The position numbers were made by a program, and so were the translations under genes. A stretch of DNA of 64,000 bases from Streptococcus salivarius (GTDB lineage: Bacteria > Bacillota > Bacilli > Lactobacillales > Streptococcaceae). Below are positions 35,914 through 45,288 of the stretch, one piece after another. The notes under the pieces were generated by a model that was given only the letters and a program-made list of their open reading frames with translations, ran no database searches and was not told the DNA's origin. Location: positions 258,501 through 322,500 of the forward strand of contig NZ_CP018187.1 of the NCBI RefSeq assembly GCF_009738225.1, written 5' to 3'. Positions within the stretch are counted from its first letter, which is position 1. Every line of letters begins with the position of its first letter.

Positions 35914-37287
35914 ATGGCATTTTCAAGTGAAGAAGAGCAGTTACGAAAATTTCGTAACGATGAAATTGCTCAGCACTATTTTGAAGTTTTGCGGACTTTG
36001 ATTTCTAAAAAATCTATTTTTGCTCAAAATATTGGTCTCTATGATGTAGCTGCTTACCTTGGTGAGATTTTCTCTGGTGTTGGCGCAGAGGTGACAATTG
36101 ACGAGACCCATACGGCACCTTTTGTCTTGGCGAAATTCAAGAGTCCAAATCCAGAAGCGAAAACAATTATTTTCTATCAACACTATGACACTGTTCCTGC
36201 GGACAATGATCAGCCATGGACCGATGAACCTTTCCGTCTGACTGTTCGAAAGGGATATATGTATGGTCGTGGTGTCGACGATGATAAGGGCCATATCACA
36301 GCTCGGTTGACAGCTCTTCGTAAGTATATTCGTGAGGTCGGAGATCTTCCTGTAAATATTACGTTTATGATGGAAGGTGCTGAAGAATCTGCATCAACAG
36401 ACCTTGAAAAATATTTAGAAAAATACCGAGATGATCTTCTTCCAGCAGACCTATTGGTTTGGGAGCAAGGGAACCGAAATAGTAAAGGTCAATTGGAAAT
36501 CACAGGTGGCAACAAGGGGATTATTACCTTTGACTTGTCTGTCGAGAGTGCTGATGTTGATATCCACTCTAAATTTGGTGCAGTGATTGAATCGGCGTCA
36601 TGGTACTTGCTCAATGCTATCTCAAGCATGAGAGATGATCAGGGACGTATCCTTATCGACGGCATCTATGAAAAGATTGTCCAACCAAACGAACGAGAGA
36701 TGAATCTTATCGAAACTTATGCCATTGAAAATGCAGACAGTCTTCGTAGGATTTACGGCTTAAAACTACCCATTTTAGAAAGTGACCGCCGAGCGTTCTT
36801 AAAAACTTACTATTTTGAGCCAGCTCTTTCTATTGAGGGAATTTCAACAGGTTATCAGGGGCAAGGGGTTAAGACCATTTTACCAGCTCAAGCCAGAGCT
36901 AAGATGGAGATGCGTTTGGTCCCTGGCTTGACACCTGAGTACGTTTTGGAGTGTATTAAGGCTCACCTCAAAAAAGAAGGATTTGACCGTATCAAGGTAA
37001 CCTTCACTCTTGGTGAAGAAAGTTATCGAAGTGATATGTCTGATCCAGCTATTGTCAATGTTATTGAGTTAGCAAAAGGCTTTTATGAAGAAGGTGTCGC
37101 TGTCCTTCCAACAGCAGCAGGTACGGGGCCTATGCATATGATTCATCAGGCTTTGGGTGTTCCTATGGCAGCCTTTGGTATAGGGAATGCTAACAGTCGT
37201 GACCATGGTGGGGATGAAAATGTTAGTCTAGCAGATTACTACACCCACATTGAACTAATTAAGGAGTTAATTGCAAGTTATGAGTAA
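35914..37287 (+). CDS. M20-family metallopeptidase
   Basis: The 457-residue M20/M28-type zinc peptidase has metal ligands FYQHYDTVP (His-x-Asp), [10 protein letters not shown] (bridging Asp), MEGAEESAS (general base Glu and ligand Glu) and a late His in [11 protein letters not shown]. It probably hydrolyses dipeptides or N-acyl amino acids. Its place between metQ and metN suggests it releases methionine from imported peptides (inference). ATG 35914 has SD GAAGGAG; the frame is open from 35872. It overlaps metN by 8 bases. Confidence 0.9.
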   Translation: MAFSSEEEQLRKFRNDEIAQHYFEVLRTLISKKSIFAQNIGLYDVAAYLGEIFSGVGAEVTIDETHTAPFVLAKFKSPNPEAKTIIFYQHYDTVPADNDQPWTDEPFRLTVRKGYMYGRGVDDDKGHITARLTALRKYIREVGDLPVNITFMMEGAEESASTDLEKYLEKYRDDLLPADLLVWEQGNRNSKGQLEITGGNKGIITFDLSVESADVDIHSKFGAVIESASWYLLNAISSMRDDQGRILIDGIYEKIVQPNEREMNLIETYAIENADSLRRIYGLKLPILESDRRAFLKTYYFEPALSIEGISTGYQGQGVKTILPAQARAKMEMRLVPGLTPEYVLECIKAHLKKEGFDRIKVTFTLGEESYRSDMSDPAIVNVIELAKGFYEEGVAVLPTAAGTGPMHMIHQALGVPMAAFGIGNANSRDHGGDENVSLADYYTHIELIKELIASYE

Positions 37288-38347
37288 TGTCATTATTGAT
37301 TTGAAAAATATTGATATCACCTTTACGCAGAAACGCCGCACTATTCAAGCGGTTAAGGATGTGTCTATCCAGATTGAGAAAGGTGATATTTACGGAATTG
37401 TTGGTTATTCAGGGGCTGGTAAATCTACCCTTGTGCGTGCGATCAATCTTTTGCAAGTGCCTACAGCTGGTAAAATCACTATCGGTAAAGATGTGACTTT
37501 TGCAGATGGTAAGGTCCAATTATCGACAAAAGAATTGCGCCAGAAACGTCAAACGATTGGGATGATTTTCCAACACTTTAACCTTATGGCTCAAAAGACG
37601 GCTTATGAAAATGTAGCTTTTGCTCTTCGTCATTCTAAATTAAGCAATGAAGAAAAAGACAAAAAAATTCGTGGTCTTTTGGAATTGGTTGATTTGGCTG
37701 ATCGTGCCGAAAACTATCCTGCACAGTTGTCAGGTGGTCAAAAACAACGTGTAGCGATTGCCCGTGCCTTGGCCAATGATCCTGAAATCTTGATTTCAGA
37801 TGAGTCTACCTCAGCTCTTGACCCAAAAACAACTAAGCAGATCCTTTCACTTTTGCAGGATTTGAATAAAAAGCTTGGTTTGACAGTGGTTATGATTACC
37901 CACGAAATGCAAATTGTTAAAGACATTTGTAACCGTGTGGCTGTTATGCAAAATGGTCAACTTTTAGAAGAGGGCAGTGTTCTTGATATCTTCTCAAATC
38001 CACAAGAAGATTTGACACAAGAATTTATTGAAACTGCTGCAGGGATTGAAGATGCCTTGGCTAAGATTAATGCACAACCCGTAGTGAAAAACTTACCAAA
38101 CTCAGCCCTTCTCGTTCAACTTAAATATGCTGGTTCTTCAACAGATGAGCCACTCTTGACTGAAATTTTCAAAGATTACGGAGTTTCAAGTAACATCCTT
38201 TACGGTAACCTTGAGATTCTAGGTGATACACCTGTTGGTGAATTGGTCGTTGTATTGGATGGTGAGGCAGATAAGGTTCTTGCTGCCCAAAGAGCGATTG
38301 AAAATGCAGGTGTCAGCTTGCAAGTACTTAAGAAAGGAGCCCAATAA
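37280..38347 (+). CDS. metN: Methionine ABC transporter ATPase MetN
   Basis: The 355-residue ATPase has Walker [10 protein letters not shown] (about residues 41-49), [16 protein letters not shown], signature [15 protein letters not shown] and Walker [13 protein letters not shown]. Ser replaces the usual Ala in the D-loop region (SDEST versus SDEAT). A C-terminal NIL regulatory domain (about 275-350) senses methionine. I start at ATG 37280, overlapping the peptidase stop. A TTG at 37271 is closer to SD AAGGAG and is an alternative. Confidence 0.94.
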   Translation: MSNVIIDLKNIDITFTQKRRTIQAVKDVSIQIEKGDIYGIVGYSGAGKSTLVRAINLLQVPTAGKITIGKDVTFADGKVQLSTKELRQKRQTIGMIFQHFNLMAQKTAYENVAFALRHSKLSNEEKDKKIRGLLELVDLADRAENYPAQLSGGQKQRVAIARALANDPEILISDESTSALDPKTTKQILSLLQDLNKKLGLTVVMITHEMQIVKDICNRVAVMQNGQLLEEGSVLDIFSNPQEDLTQEFIETAAGIEDALAKINAQPVVKNLPNSALLVQLKYAGSSTDEPLLTEIFKDYGVSSNILYGNLEILGDTPVGELVVVLDGEADKVLAAQRAIENAGVSLQVLKKGAQ

Positions 38348-39039
38348 TGGCAGATTGGATTCAACAAAACTTTCCAGATATTTATCGTATTGGTATGCAG
38401 GGGGTTAACTCTTGGCCAGACGCCATCTATGCGACTCTCTATATGACGGTTATTTCCTTCATCATTGGGGGGCTTCTTGGTCTTGTTATGGGGCTCTTCT
38501 TGGTATTGACAGGTCCTCGTGGAGTCATTGAAAATAAATTTGTTTTCCAAATCTTGGATAAAATCACTTCAATCTTCCGTGCCATTCCTTTCATCATCCT
38601 CTTGGCAATTTTGAAAGGCTTCACTTACTTTATCGTGGGGACTAACCTTGGTATGACAGCGGCCTTGGTTCCATTGTCAGCTGCGACTTTCCCATTCTTT
38701 GCACGTCAAGTACAGGTGGTACTTGCAGATCTTGACCGTGGCGTTATTGAAGCAGCACAAGCTAGTGGCGCAACACTTTGGGATACGATTAAAGTTTACC
38801 TTGGTGAAGGGCTCCCAGAATTGGTTCGTGTATCAACCGTAACTCTGATTTCCCTTGTGGGTGAAACTGCCATGGCCGGTGCTATCGGTGCCGGTGGTCT
38901 TGGTTACATCGCTATCTACTATGGATATAACCGTTCTAGTACCTCAGTTACCATTTTGGCAACTTTCTTGATTTTGATTTTGATTTTCCTTATCCAATTC
39001 TTGGGTGATTTCTTGACCCGTAAATTGAGTCATAAATAG
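38347..39039 (+). CDS. metP: Methionine ABC transporter permease MetP (MetI)
   Basis: The 230-residue permease has five to six helices and the EAA coupling motif EAAQASGATLWDTIKVYLGE (about residues 136-155). It starts one base before the end of the metN stop (TAATG). A terminator follows. Confidence 0.94.
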   Translation: MADWIQQNFPDIYRIGMQGVNSWPDAIYATLYMTVISFIIGGLLGLVMGLFLVLTGPRGVIENKFVFQILDKITSIFRAIPFIILLAILKGFTYFIVGTNLGMTAALVPLSAATFPFFARQVQVVLADLDRGVIEAAQASGATLWDTIKVYLGEGLPELVRVSTVTLISLVGETAMAGAIGAGGLGYIAIYYGYNRSSTSVTILATFLILILIFLIQFLGDFLTRKLSHK

Positions 39040-39044
39040 GATTT

Positions 39045-39071
39045 GAGAGCCTGTTTGCCACAGGCTTTTCT
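39045..39071 (+). terminator. Terminator of the met operon
   Basis: AGCCTGT (39048-39054) / ACAGGCT (39060-39066), loop of 5, outer GAG/CTC, T-rich tail. Confidence 0.82.
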
Positions 39072-39161
39072 CATTTCTTGACGATTTCAGATATTTATCA
39101 TAGTATGGAAGCTATCGAATACTTTATGGTTGAGCTACCCATAAAAAGGAGTTAATGAGTT

Positions 39162-40370
39162 ATGAAACGATTTATTTCAACTTGGAATAGGACCAGTCTA
39201 ATCAAGCGTATTGCCATTGGTGTGGTAATTGGTGCTGTACTTGGTTTGCTTGTTCCTAAGTTTACGGTTATTGGTCTCTTAGGGGATATGTTTGTTGGTG
39301 GCTTGAAGGCAATTGCTCCACTCTTGGTCTTTGCCTTGGTTGCCAATGCCCTTTCTCAAACGCGAGAAGGGCAACAAAGCAACATGAAGACAGTTATTGT
39401 TCTTTATCTCTTTGGGACCTTTGCGGCAGCATTGACGGCTGTTATTTCTCACTATATTTTTCCAATTTCTCTGAAGTTGGGAGCAGCGGCAGCGACTAAA
39501 GCGACGGCACCTCAAGGTGTGGGAGAAGTCTTTAAAGATTTGTTGCTTAAGATGGTGGATAACCCTGTCAATGCCTTGGCTCAAGCCAACTACATTGGTG
39601 TTTTAGTATGGGCGGTTGTCTTTGGTTTCGCCATGCGAACAGCTAGCACTCACACGAAAGATTTGCTACATACCTTGGCAGAAGTGACTTCACAAATCGT
39701 TCGTTGGATTATTAACTTGGCACCATTTGGTATCCTTGGTCTTGTCTTTAATACTATTTCTGAGAATGGTGTTGGTGTTTTGGCGGATTATGGTGTCCTA
39801 ATCCTTGTCTTAGTGGGAACAATGGCCTTTGTTGCCTTGGTTGTTAATCCTATCATTGTTTTTGTGATGATGGGCAAAAATCCTTTCCCACTGGTTTTCC
39901 TTTGTTTGAAAGACTCTGGGATTACAGCCTTCTTTACTCGCTCGTCAGCAGCTAATATTCCTGTTAACCTTCAGCTTTGTAAAGATCTTGGTTTAAATCC
40001 TGATACCTATTCAGTTTCTATTCCTTTGGGGTCAACTATTAATATGGCTGGGGCAGCCGTGACAATCAATGTCTTAACTCTTGCTGCAGTAACGACTTTG
40101 GGAATTCAGGTCGATTTTGCGACAGCACTCATTCTTAGTGTGGTTTCAGCTATCTCTGCCTGTGGTGCCTCAGGTATTGCTGGAGGATCCCTTCTATTAG
40201 TGCCAGTAGCATGTAGCCTCTTTGGTATCTCAAATGATTTGGCCATGCAAGTTGTTGGTGTTGGCTTTATCGTAGGTGTCATCCAAGACTCTTGTGAAAC
40301 AGCCCTTAACTCTTCAACAGACGTGCTTTTTACAGCAGTAGCAGAAAAGAGCCGTTGGAAGAAAGTATAG
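39162..40370 (+). CDS. sstT: Serine/threonine:Na+ symporter SstT
   Basis: The 402-residue member of the dicarboxylate/amino-acid:cation symporter family has the hairpin-loop serine stretch [15 protein letters not shown] (about residues 262-276). It also has the Na+ site motif [12 protein letters not shown] and the later [11 protein letters not shown] and [12 protein letters not shown]. The length and these motifs match SstT. It is monocistronic, with a GU-rich terminator after it. Confidence 0.93.
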   Translation: MKRFISTWNRTSLIKRIAIGVVIGAVLGLLVPKFTVIGLLGDMFVGGLKAIAPLLVFALVANALSQTREGQQSNMKTVIVLYLFGTFAAALTAVISHYIFPISLKLGAAAATKATAPQGVGEVFKDLLLKMVDNPVNALAQANYIGVLVWAVVFGFAMRTASTHTKDLLHTLAEVTSQIVRWIINLAPFGILGLVFNTISENGVGVLADYGVLILVLVGTMAFVALVVNPIIVFVMMGKNPFPLVFLCLKDSGITAFFTRSSAANIPVNLQLCKDLGLNPDTYSVSIPLGSTINMAGAAVTINVLTLAAVTTLGIQVDFATALILSVVSAISACGASGIAGGSLLLVPVACSLFGISNDLAMQVVGVGFIVGVIQDSCETALNSSTDVLFTAVAEKSRWKKV

Positions 40371-40381
40371 ATAATTGTATA

Positions 40382-40408
40382 AGGTCGGCCGATTTGGCTG
40401 GTTTTTTG
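40382..40408 (+). terminator. Weak terminator after sstT
   Basis: GGTCGGCC pairs with GGCTGGTT with several G.U pairs, loop GATTT, then T-rich. Confidence 0.6.
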
Positions 40409-40421
40409 ATTTTGGAGAAAA

Positions 40422-40438
40422 CATAGTCAAAGACTATA
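40422..40438. promoter_or_regulatory. Met-box-like palindrome upstream of SAM hydrolase gene
   Basis: ATAGTC-AAA-GACTAT differs from the metQ Met-box (ATAGTT-AAA-AACTAT) by one symmetric base pair. It lies about 90 bases upstream of a gene for a SAM-using enzyme. Extended -10 TGGTAAAAT is at 40481-40489. Confidence 0.45.
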
Positions 40439-40520
40439 GCTAGCTCAAGAATCTATCATCTTTAAAAAGCCCATAAAATATGGTAAAATAAACCGTTCAA
40501 AGAGAAAAGGTGAAACATTT

Positions 40521-41369
40521 ATGACTAATAATTTATTGGTGCTTCAATCAGACTTTGGTTTGGTCGACGGTGCTGTTTCGGCCATGATTGGTGTGGCTCT
40601 TCAAGAAGAACCAAGTTTGGGAGTTCATCACCTTACACATGATATTACACCCTACAACACTTTTGAAGCTTCCTATCGTCTGTTTCAGACTGTCGAGTAC
40701 TGGCCAAAGGGAACAACCTTTGTTTCGGTAGTTGATCCGGGTGTAGGCTCATCACGTAAAAGTGTGGTTGCCTTAACAAAGACGGGGCAATATATCGTCA
40801 CACCAGATAACGGAACACTTTCTTATATCAAGAAGGATGTCGGTATCGTTGCTGTCCGTGAAATTTCAGAAGTTGAGAATCGTCGTAGTAATACGGAGCT
40901 GTCTTATACCTTCCATGGTCGTGATGTTTATGCCTATACAGGTGCCAAATTAGCTTCTGGTCATATCAGTTTTGATGAAGTAGGTCCTGAGTTACCTGTG
41001 GACAAAATTCTAGAGCTTCCAGTGGTTGAAACCATCATAGAGGATAATTTGGTTCGTGGTGCAATTGATATTTTGGACGTCCGTTTCGGCTCTCTTTGGA
41101 CCTCTATCACACGTGATGACTTTTATGCCTTGGAACCAAACTTTGGTGATCGATTCGAGGTGACCATCTTTAACAATGATATGTTGGTCTACCAAAATCA
41201 AGTTACCTATGGGAAATCTTTTGCGGATGTTCGTATCGGTCAGCCAATTATTTATATCAATTCCCTTTATCGTGTTGGCTTAGCCATAAACCAGGGGTCT
41301 TTTGCCAAGGCCTATAATGTTGGTGTGGGGTCTAACTGGCACATTGAAATTAAACATTTAGGAGATTAA
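40521..41369 (+). CDS. SAM hydrolase / SAM hydroxide adenosyltransferase (DUF62)
   Basis: The 282-residue member of the fluorinase/chlorinase-like family splits SAM to adenosine and methionine with hydroxide. Family motifs are LQSDFGLVDGAVSAMIG (N-terminal, with the SAM-binding Asp), SVVDPGVGSSRK, TPDNGTLSY and TFHGRDVYAYTGAKLA, which contain the D-R-H-type catalytic residues (Asp, Arg and His in the last motifs). It is 9 bases before an ECF transporter S component, so the two are probably co-transcribed. Confidence 0.9.
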   Translation: MTNNLLVLQSDFGLVDGAVSAMIGVALQEEPSLGVHHLTHDITPYNTFEASYRLFQTVEYWPKGTTFVSVVDPGVGSSRKSVVALTKTGQYIVTPDNGTLSYIKKDVGIVAVREISEVENRRSNTELSYTFHGRDVYAYTGAKLASGHISFDEVGPELPVDKILELPVVETIIEDNLVRGAIDILDVRFGSLWTSITRDDFYALEPNFGDRFEVTIFNNDMLVYQNQVTYGKSFADVRIGQPIIYINSLYRVGLAINQGSFAKAYNVGVGSNWHIEIKHLGD

Positions 41370-41378
41370 AGTAAGATT

Positions 41379-41924
41379 ATGAAAAATAATTCAATTCGTA
41401 CAGTAGTTGCGACAGGTATTGGTGCAGCACTCTTTATTATCATTGGTATGTTTGTTAATATTCCTATTTTTGGGAATACCAGCATCCAACTTCAGTATGC
41501 TGTTCAAGCACTATTTTCAGTGATTTTTGGGCCTATTACAGGTTTCTTTATGGGCTTTATTGGGCATGCGCTTAAAGATGGTATTCAATACGGAAATATC
41601 TCATGGGCTTGGGTGTTTGCAAGTGCCATTACAGGTCTTGTAATTGGTCTATTCAACAAAAAATATGATGTGACAACTGGCAAGTTTTCTTTGATGAGTA
41701 TGATTTGGTTTAACTTAGCACAAGCATTGGCCCTCCTTATTGCCTATGGTATCGTTACTCCTATTGGTGATAGACTCCAATTCGCACAAGCCTGGTCATA
41801 TCTTTATGCACAAAGTTTTGTAGCTGGCGTAGCTAACTTTATTACAATTGCAATCGGAGGAACCCTCCTTCTTGCAATCTATGCTAGCTCACGTACACAA
41901 TCTGGTAGTCTTACCAAAGACTAG
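41379..41924 (+). CDS. ECF transporter S component, UPF0397 family
   Basis: The 181-residue membrane protein has five to six helices and the UPF0397 pattern: VVATGIGAALFIIIGMFVNIPIFGNTSIQ, split here by motifs (AxGxGAALF, then P-x-x-x-NTSIQLQYA) and MGFIGHALKDG. It would bind an unknown vitamin-like substrate and pair with the double ATPase and T component that follow. The DUF62 gene upstream hints at an adenosine- or SAM-related compound, but this is only context. Confidence 0.87.
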   Translation: MKNNSIRTVVATGIGAALFIIIGMFVNIPIFGNTSIQLQYAVQALFSVIFGPITGFFMGFIGHALKDGIQYGNISWAWVFASAITGLVIGLFNKKYDVTTGKFSLMSMIWFNLAQALALLIAYGIVTPIGDRLQFAQAWSYLYAQSFVAGVANFITIAIGGTLLLAIYASSRTQSGSLTKD

Positions 41925-41934
41925 CATGAATCAT

Positions 41935-41980
41935 AGGAGAGTGGGACTGTCAGTTTGCTTTGATACCTCCTCTCTTTTTT
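41935..41980 (+). terminator. Stem-loop with T-tract inside the ECF operon
   Basis: GAGAG-T-GGG (41937-41945) pairs with CCT-C-CTCTC (41966-41974) with one mismatch and a G.U pair. T6 follows, and the ATPase ATG is only 10 bases further on. It could attenuate the ATPase and T genes. Confidence 0.55.
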
Positions 41981-41989
41981 AGTAGAAAC

Positions 41990-43666
41990 ATGGATAAATA
42001 CATTAGTTTTAATCAGTTTACATTTCAATATGATGCGCAAGCAGAAGCGACGCTTAAAGATATCAGCTTTGATATTGTCAAAGGCGAGAAAGTGCTCATT
42101 TTAGGCCCTTCTGGTAGCGGAAAGTCGACCCTGGCTCAGTGTCTCAATGGTATCATACCTAATATTCATAAAGGTCAGGCAAAAGGCCAGGTAAGGATAG
42201 ATGGTCAGGATATTTTCAAGCAATCTATCTATGATAAGTCACAGTTGGTATCTACGGTATTGCAGGATCCAGATGGTCAGTTTATTGGCTTAACAGTAGC
42301 CGAGGATTTGGCTTTTGCCTTGGAAAATGATTGTGCTAATCAAAGTGAGATGAAGGATAAGGTAGCTCTCTGGGCTGAACGTCTAGACTTGACTTCTCTT
42401 TTGAATCACCGCCCTCAAGACTTATCAGGTGGCCAAAAACAACGAGTTAGTTTGGCTGGAGTCTTGATTGATGAGAGTCCTATTCTTTTATTTGATGAGC
42501 CTCTAGCAAATTTAGATCCTAAATCAGGACAGGAAACCATTGACCTCATTGATAAAATCCACAAAGAGGTGGGAGCTACAACAATTATTATTGAGCATCG
42601 TCTAGAAGATGTTCTTTATCGTCCTGTTGACCGGATTTTACTGGTCAATGATGGTACCCTCCTCTTTAACGGTAGCCCAGATGAGCTTTTATCAAGTACT
42701 CTCTTACTGGAAAATGGGATTCGCGAACCTCTATATGTGACGGTTTTACGTCAGTTGGGATTTGACACAAGAGATGCACAAAATCTTAGTCAATTGGATG
42801 CTTTAGACTTATCTGACCTTGTTCTGCCAGATAGAGTTTTGAAAGATAAAAGAGACAGTTCAAGTGAATCTATTTTGAAGGTTGAGGGGCTTAGCGTTTC
42901 CTATGGGGATAATCCGGCGATTATAGACGATATGTCCTTTAGCTTGAAAAAAGGTGAGCGACTAGCGATTGTCGGTAAAAATGGAGCTGGAAAGTCGACG
43001 CTTGCCAAAGCTCTATGCGGTTTTGTCCCTAGTCAAGGGAAATTAACTTACAAGGGTCAGGATATCAGTCAGGATAGCATCACCGAGCGTTCAGAGCGTA
43101 TAGGCTTTGTTTTGCAAAACCCTAATCAGATGATTAGCCAAACTATGATTTTTGATGAAGTGGCTCTTGGTTTACGCTTGCGAGGGATTGAAGAAACCGA
43201 GGTTGAAGAGCGTGTTCATGAGGTCCTGAAGACTTGTGGCCTCTATAGCTTTCGTAAATGGCCCATTTCTGCGCTTTCCTTTGGTCAGAAAAAGCGCGTG
43301 ACCATTGCGTCTATCTTGGTCTTGAAACCTGAAATCATTATTTTGGATGAGCCAACGGCTGGTCAAGATTACAAGACTTACACAGATATCATGAATTTCT
43401 TGGACAGTCTTCAGAAGCAAGGCCATACCATTGTGATGATTACCCATGACATGCAGCTCATGTTGGAATATAGTGATCGTTGTCTCGTTGTGGTTGAGGG
43501 GAAAATCATTGCAGACGACAATCCTGTTACAATTCTTAATCAGAAGGATTTACTTGAGTCAGCTAATCTCAAGCAGACATCTCTTTATACTTTGGGTCAG
43601 AAATTGTCAAGTGATCCAGTAGAAGTAACCCAGTATTATATCGAAAAAGGAGGCCCTAATGTCTAA
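41990..43666 (+). CDS. ECF transporter ATPase, two fused ATP-binding domains
   Basis: The 558-residue YkoD-like fusion has two ABC ATPase domains. Domain 1 (about 1-250) has [22 protein letters not shown] and [11 protein letters not shown]. Domain 2 (about 285-540) has GKNGAGKST, a variant signature [13 protein letters not shown] and [11 protein letters not shown]. It powers the UPF0397 S component with the following T protein. ATG 41990 has no clear SD and directly follows a T-tract; the frame is open to TTG 41960. It overlaps the T gene by 8 bases. Confidence 0.9.
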   Translation: MDKYISFNQFTFQYDAQAEATLKDISFDIVKGEKVLILGPSGSGKSTLAQCLNGIIPNIHKGQAKGQVRIDGQDIFKQSIYDKSQLVSTVLQDPDGQFIGLTVAEDLAFALENDCANQSEMKDKVALWAERLDLTSLLNHRPQDLSGGQKQRVSLAGVLIDESPILLFDEPLANLDPKSGQETIDLIDKIHKEVGATTIIIEHRLEDVLYRPVDRILLVNDGTLLFNGSPDELLSSTLLLENGIREPLYVTVLRQLGFDTRDAQNLSQLDALDLSDLVLPDRVLKDKRDSSSESILKVEGLSVSYGDNPAIIDDMSFSLKKGERLAIVGKNGAGKSTLAKALCGFVPSQGKLTYKGQDISQDSITERSERIGFVLQNPNQMISQTMIFDEVALGLRLRGIEETEVEERVHEVLKTCGLYSFRKWPISALSFGQKKRVTIASILVLKPEIIILDEPTAGQDYKTYTDIMNFLDSLQKQGHTIVMITHDMQLMLEYSDRCLVVVEGKIIADDNPVTILNQKDLLESANLKQTSLYTLGQKLSSDPVEVTQYYIEKGGPNV

Positions 43667-44489
43667 TCGTTTAATTGGTTATCAGTCAGGTCAAGGTTTC
43701 CTCTATGATTTGTCTGGGGCAAGTAAGATGCTTTTCTTTATCTTGGTTTCAGTTGCTTGTATGGCAACCTATGACCCACGTTTTATTCTAGCAGTAGGCT
43801 TACTTTCTATTTATCTCTTTTATTTGGCCAAGATTCGTTGGCGAGATATTTCATTCGTTGTTAAGATTATTGGATCGATTGCCCTCTTTAATTTACTTAT
43901 GGTCTACCTTTTCTCACCTGGTTATGGTGAAGAAATTTACGGGGCTAAGACAGTTATTATTGAAGGTTGGGGGCGTTTCTATCTAACCAGTCAGGAGCTT
44001 TTTTACCTTGCAAATCTATTGCTCAAGTATTTTTCAACGGTCCCTCTTGCCATTCTATTTCTCATGACTACTCATCCGAGTCAGTTTGCGGCTAGCCTGA
44101 ATCAAATTGGGGTTCCTTATAAATTTGCCTATTCCGTGAGTTTAACCTTGCGTTATATTCCAGATGTTCAAGAAGAATTCTTTACGATTCGTAAGGCTCA
44201 GGAGGCTCGTGGTTTGGATTTGTCGCAAAAGGTGGGATTGGTCAAACGCATTCGCGGGAATCTCCAAATTGTTCTTCCACTAATTTTTTCATCTCTCGAA
44301 CGAATTGATACCATATCGACAGCTATGGAATTACGACGATTTGGTCGCTACAAAAAACGTACATGGTATGTGCATAAATCTTTGATGAAACAAGATTACC
44401 TTGTCATCCTATCAGCTATCCTTATATTGGGGATTAGTATTGGATTAATTTTCTTCAATCATGGTCGTTTTTATAATCCATGGGGCTAA
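43659..44489 (+). CDS. ECF transporter transmembrane (T) component
   Basis: The 276-residue CbiQ/EcfT-type membrane protein has coupling motifs [12 protein letters not shown] (about residues 185-196) and [11 protein letters not shown] (about 223-233), which bind the two ATPase domains. SD AAAGGAGG lies within the end of the ATPase gene. With the preceding genes it forms a complete dedicated (group I) ECF transporter. Confidence 0.92.
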   Translation: MSNRLIGYQSGQGFLYDLSGASKMLFFILVSVACMATYDPRFILAVGLLSIYLFYLAKIRWRDISFVVKIIGSIALFNLLMVYLFSPGYGEEIYGAKTVIIEGWGRFYLTSQELFYLANLLLKYFSTVPLAILFLMTTHPSQFAASLNQIGVPYKFAYSVSLTLRYIPDVQEEFFTIRKAQEARGLDLSQKVGLVKRIRGNLQIVLPLIFSSLERIDTISTAMELRRFGRYKKRTWYVHKSLMKQDYLVILSAILILGISIGLIFFNHGRFYNPWG

Positions 44490-44526
44490 TGCTCTTAGCA
44501 TAGAGAGAATCTGCCATTAAGTATAA

Positions 44527-44577
44527 TAAAAAACGTTCCCGTCTTGTCCAGATGAACGAGATTGGAACGTTTTTTTG
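44527..44577. terminator. Bidirectional terminator ecfT / ktrA
   Basis: AAAAACGTTCC (from 44529) pairs with GGAACGTTTTT (44564-44574) around a 24-base loop. A-run on the left, T7 on the right. It lies between convergent genes. Confidence 0.85.
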
Positions 44578-45249
44578 TTATTTCAAATAGCCTAAATAAT
44601 CAAATTTTTCTAGTGTCCGATTGTCGGCGACTACTAGGATGATTCCTTCGTCAGGTAGTTTCTTACTTGGGTCAAAGTGAGTGTTTAACTTGCCATTTTG
44701 CTCATCTCTAAAACCAATAACGTTGACGTTATAATTTTGTCTTAGATTTAATGTATGCAAAGACTTTCCAGCCCATTCTTTTGGAATTTTAAGTTCAATT
44801 AAAGCCACGTCGTCCTCTAAATGAAAAATATTTGAAATGTTATAACGGAGGATATTTGAAGCCAATTCTTTTGCTGTGCTACGCTCAGGAGTGATGACCC
44901 AGTTGGCCCCCATTCCGTAAAGGACTTCCTCATAATTGTTATTCATAGCTTTAGCAATAATATTTGTAATGCCAAGTTTTTTACATTGCAGGAGCGCCAG
45001 TGCAGAAGATTCTAAGTGTTCTCCAGTTGCAATAATGACTGTATCGCAAGTATCAATACCAGCAGAACGTAGAAAGTCAATGTCAGTAATGTCACCAACA
45101 GCGGCCTTAGTCACCTGATCAGCAAGGGAATCAATTGTTGTAGAGTTATTATCTAAGGCAATAACGTCTTGTCCAAAAGAGGAGAGTTCGGTTGCAATGG
45201 TTTGTCCAAAGATTCCCAAACCGAGGACCCCAATAATTTGTGTTTTCAT
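44578..45249 (-). CDS. ktrA: Potassium uptake regulatory subunit KtrA
   Basis: The 223-residue protein with one RCK module: Rossmann NAD/ATP-binding loop GVLGLGIFGQTIA (about residues 8-20), an acidic residue at the end of beta2 (ALDNNST), and RCK_C from about residue 135. KtrA octamers gate KtrB; c-di-AMP often binds RCK_C. It lies 39 bases downstream of ktrB on the minus strand. Confidence 0.92.
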   Translation of the reverse strand: MKTQIIGVLGLGIFGQTIATELSSFGQDVIALDNNSTTIDSLADQVTKAAVGDITDIDFLRSAGIDTCDTVIIATGEHLESSALALLQCKKLGITNIIAKAMNNNYEEVLYGMGANWVITPERSTAKELASNILRYNISNIFHLEDDVALIELKIPKEWAGKSLHTLNLRQNYNVNVIGFRDEQNGKLNTHFDPSKKLPDEGIILVVADNRTLEKFDYLGYLK

Positions 45250-45288
45250 ATAAAATCCTTTCAGAATATTGTCAATGAATAAAATTGT

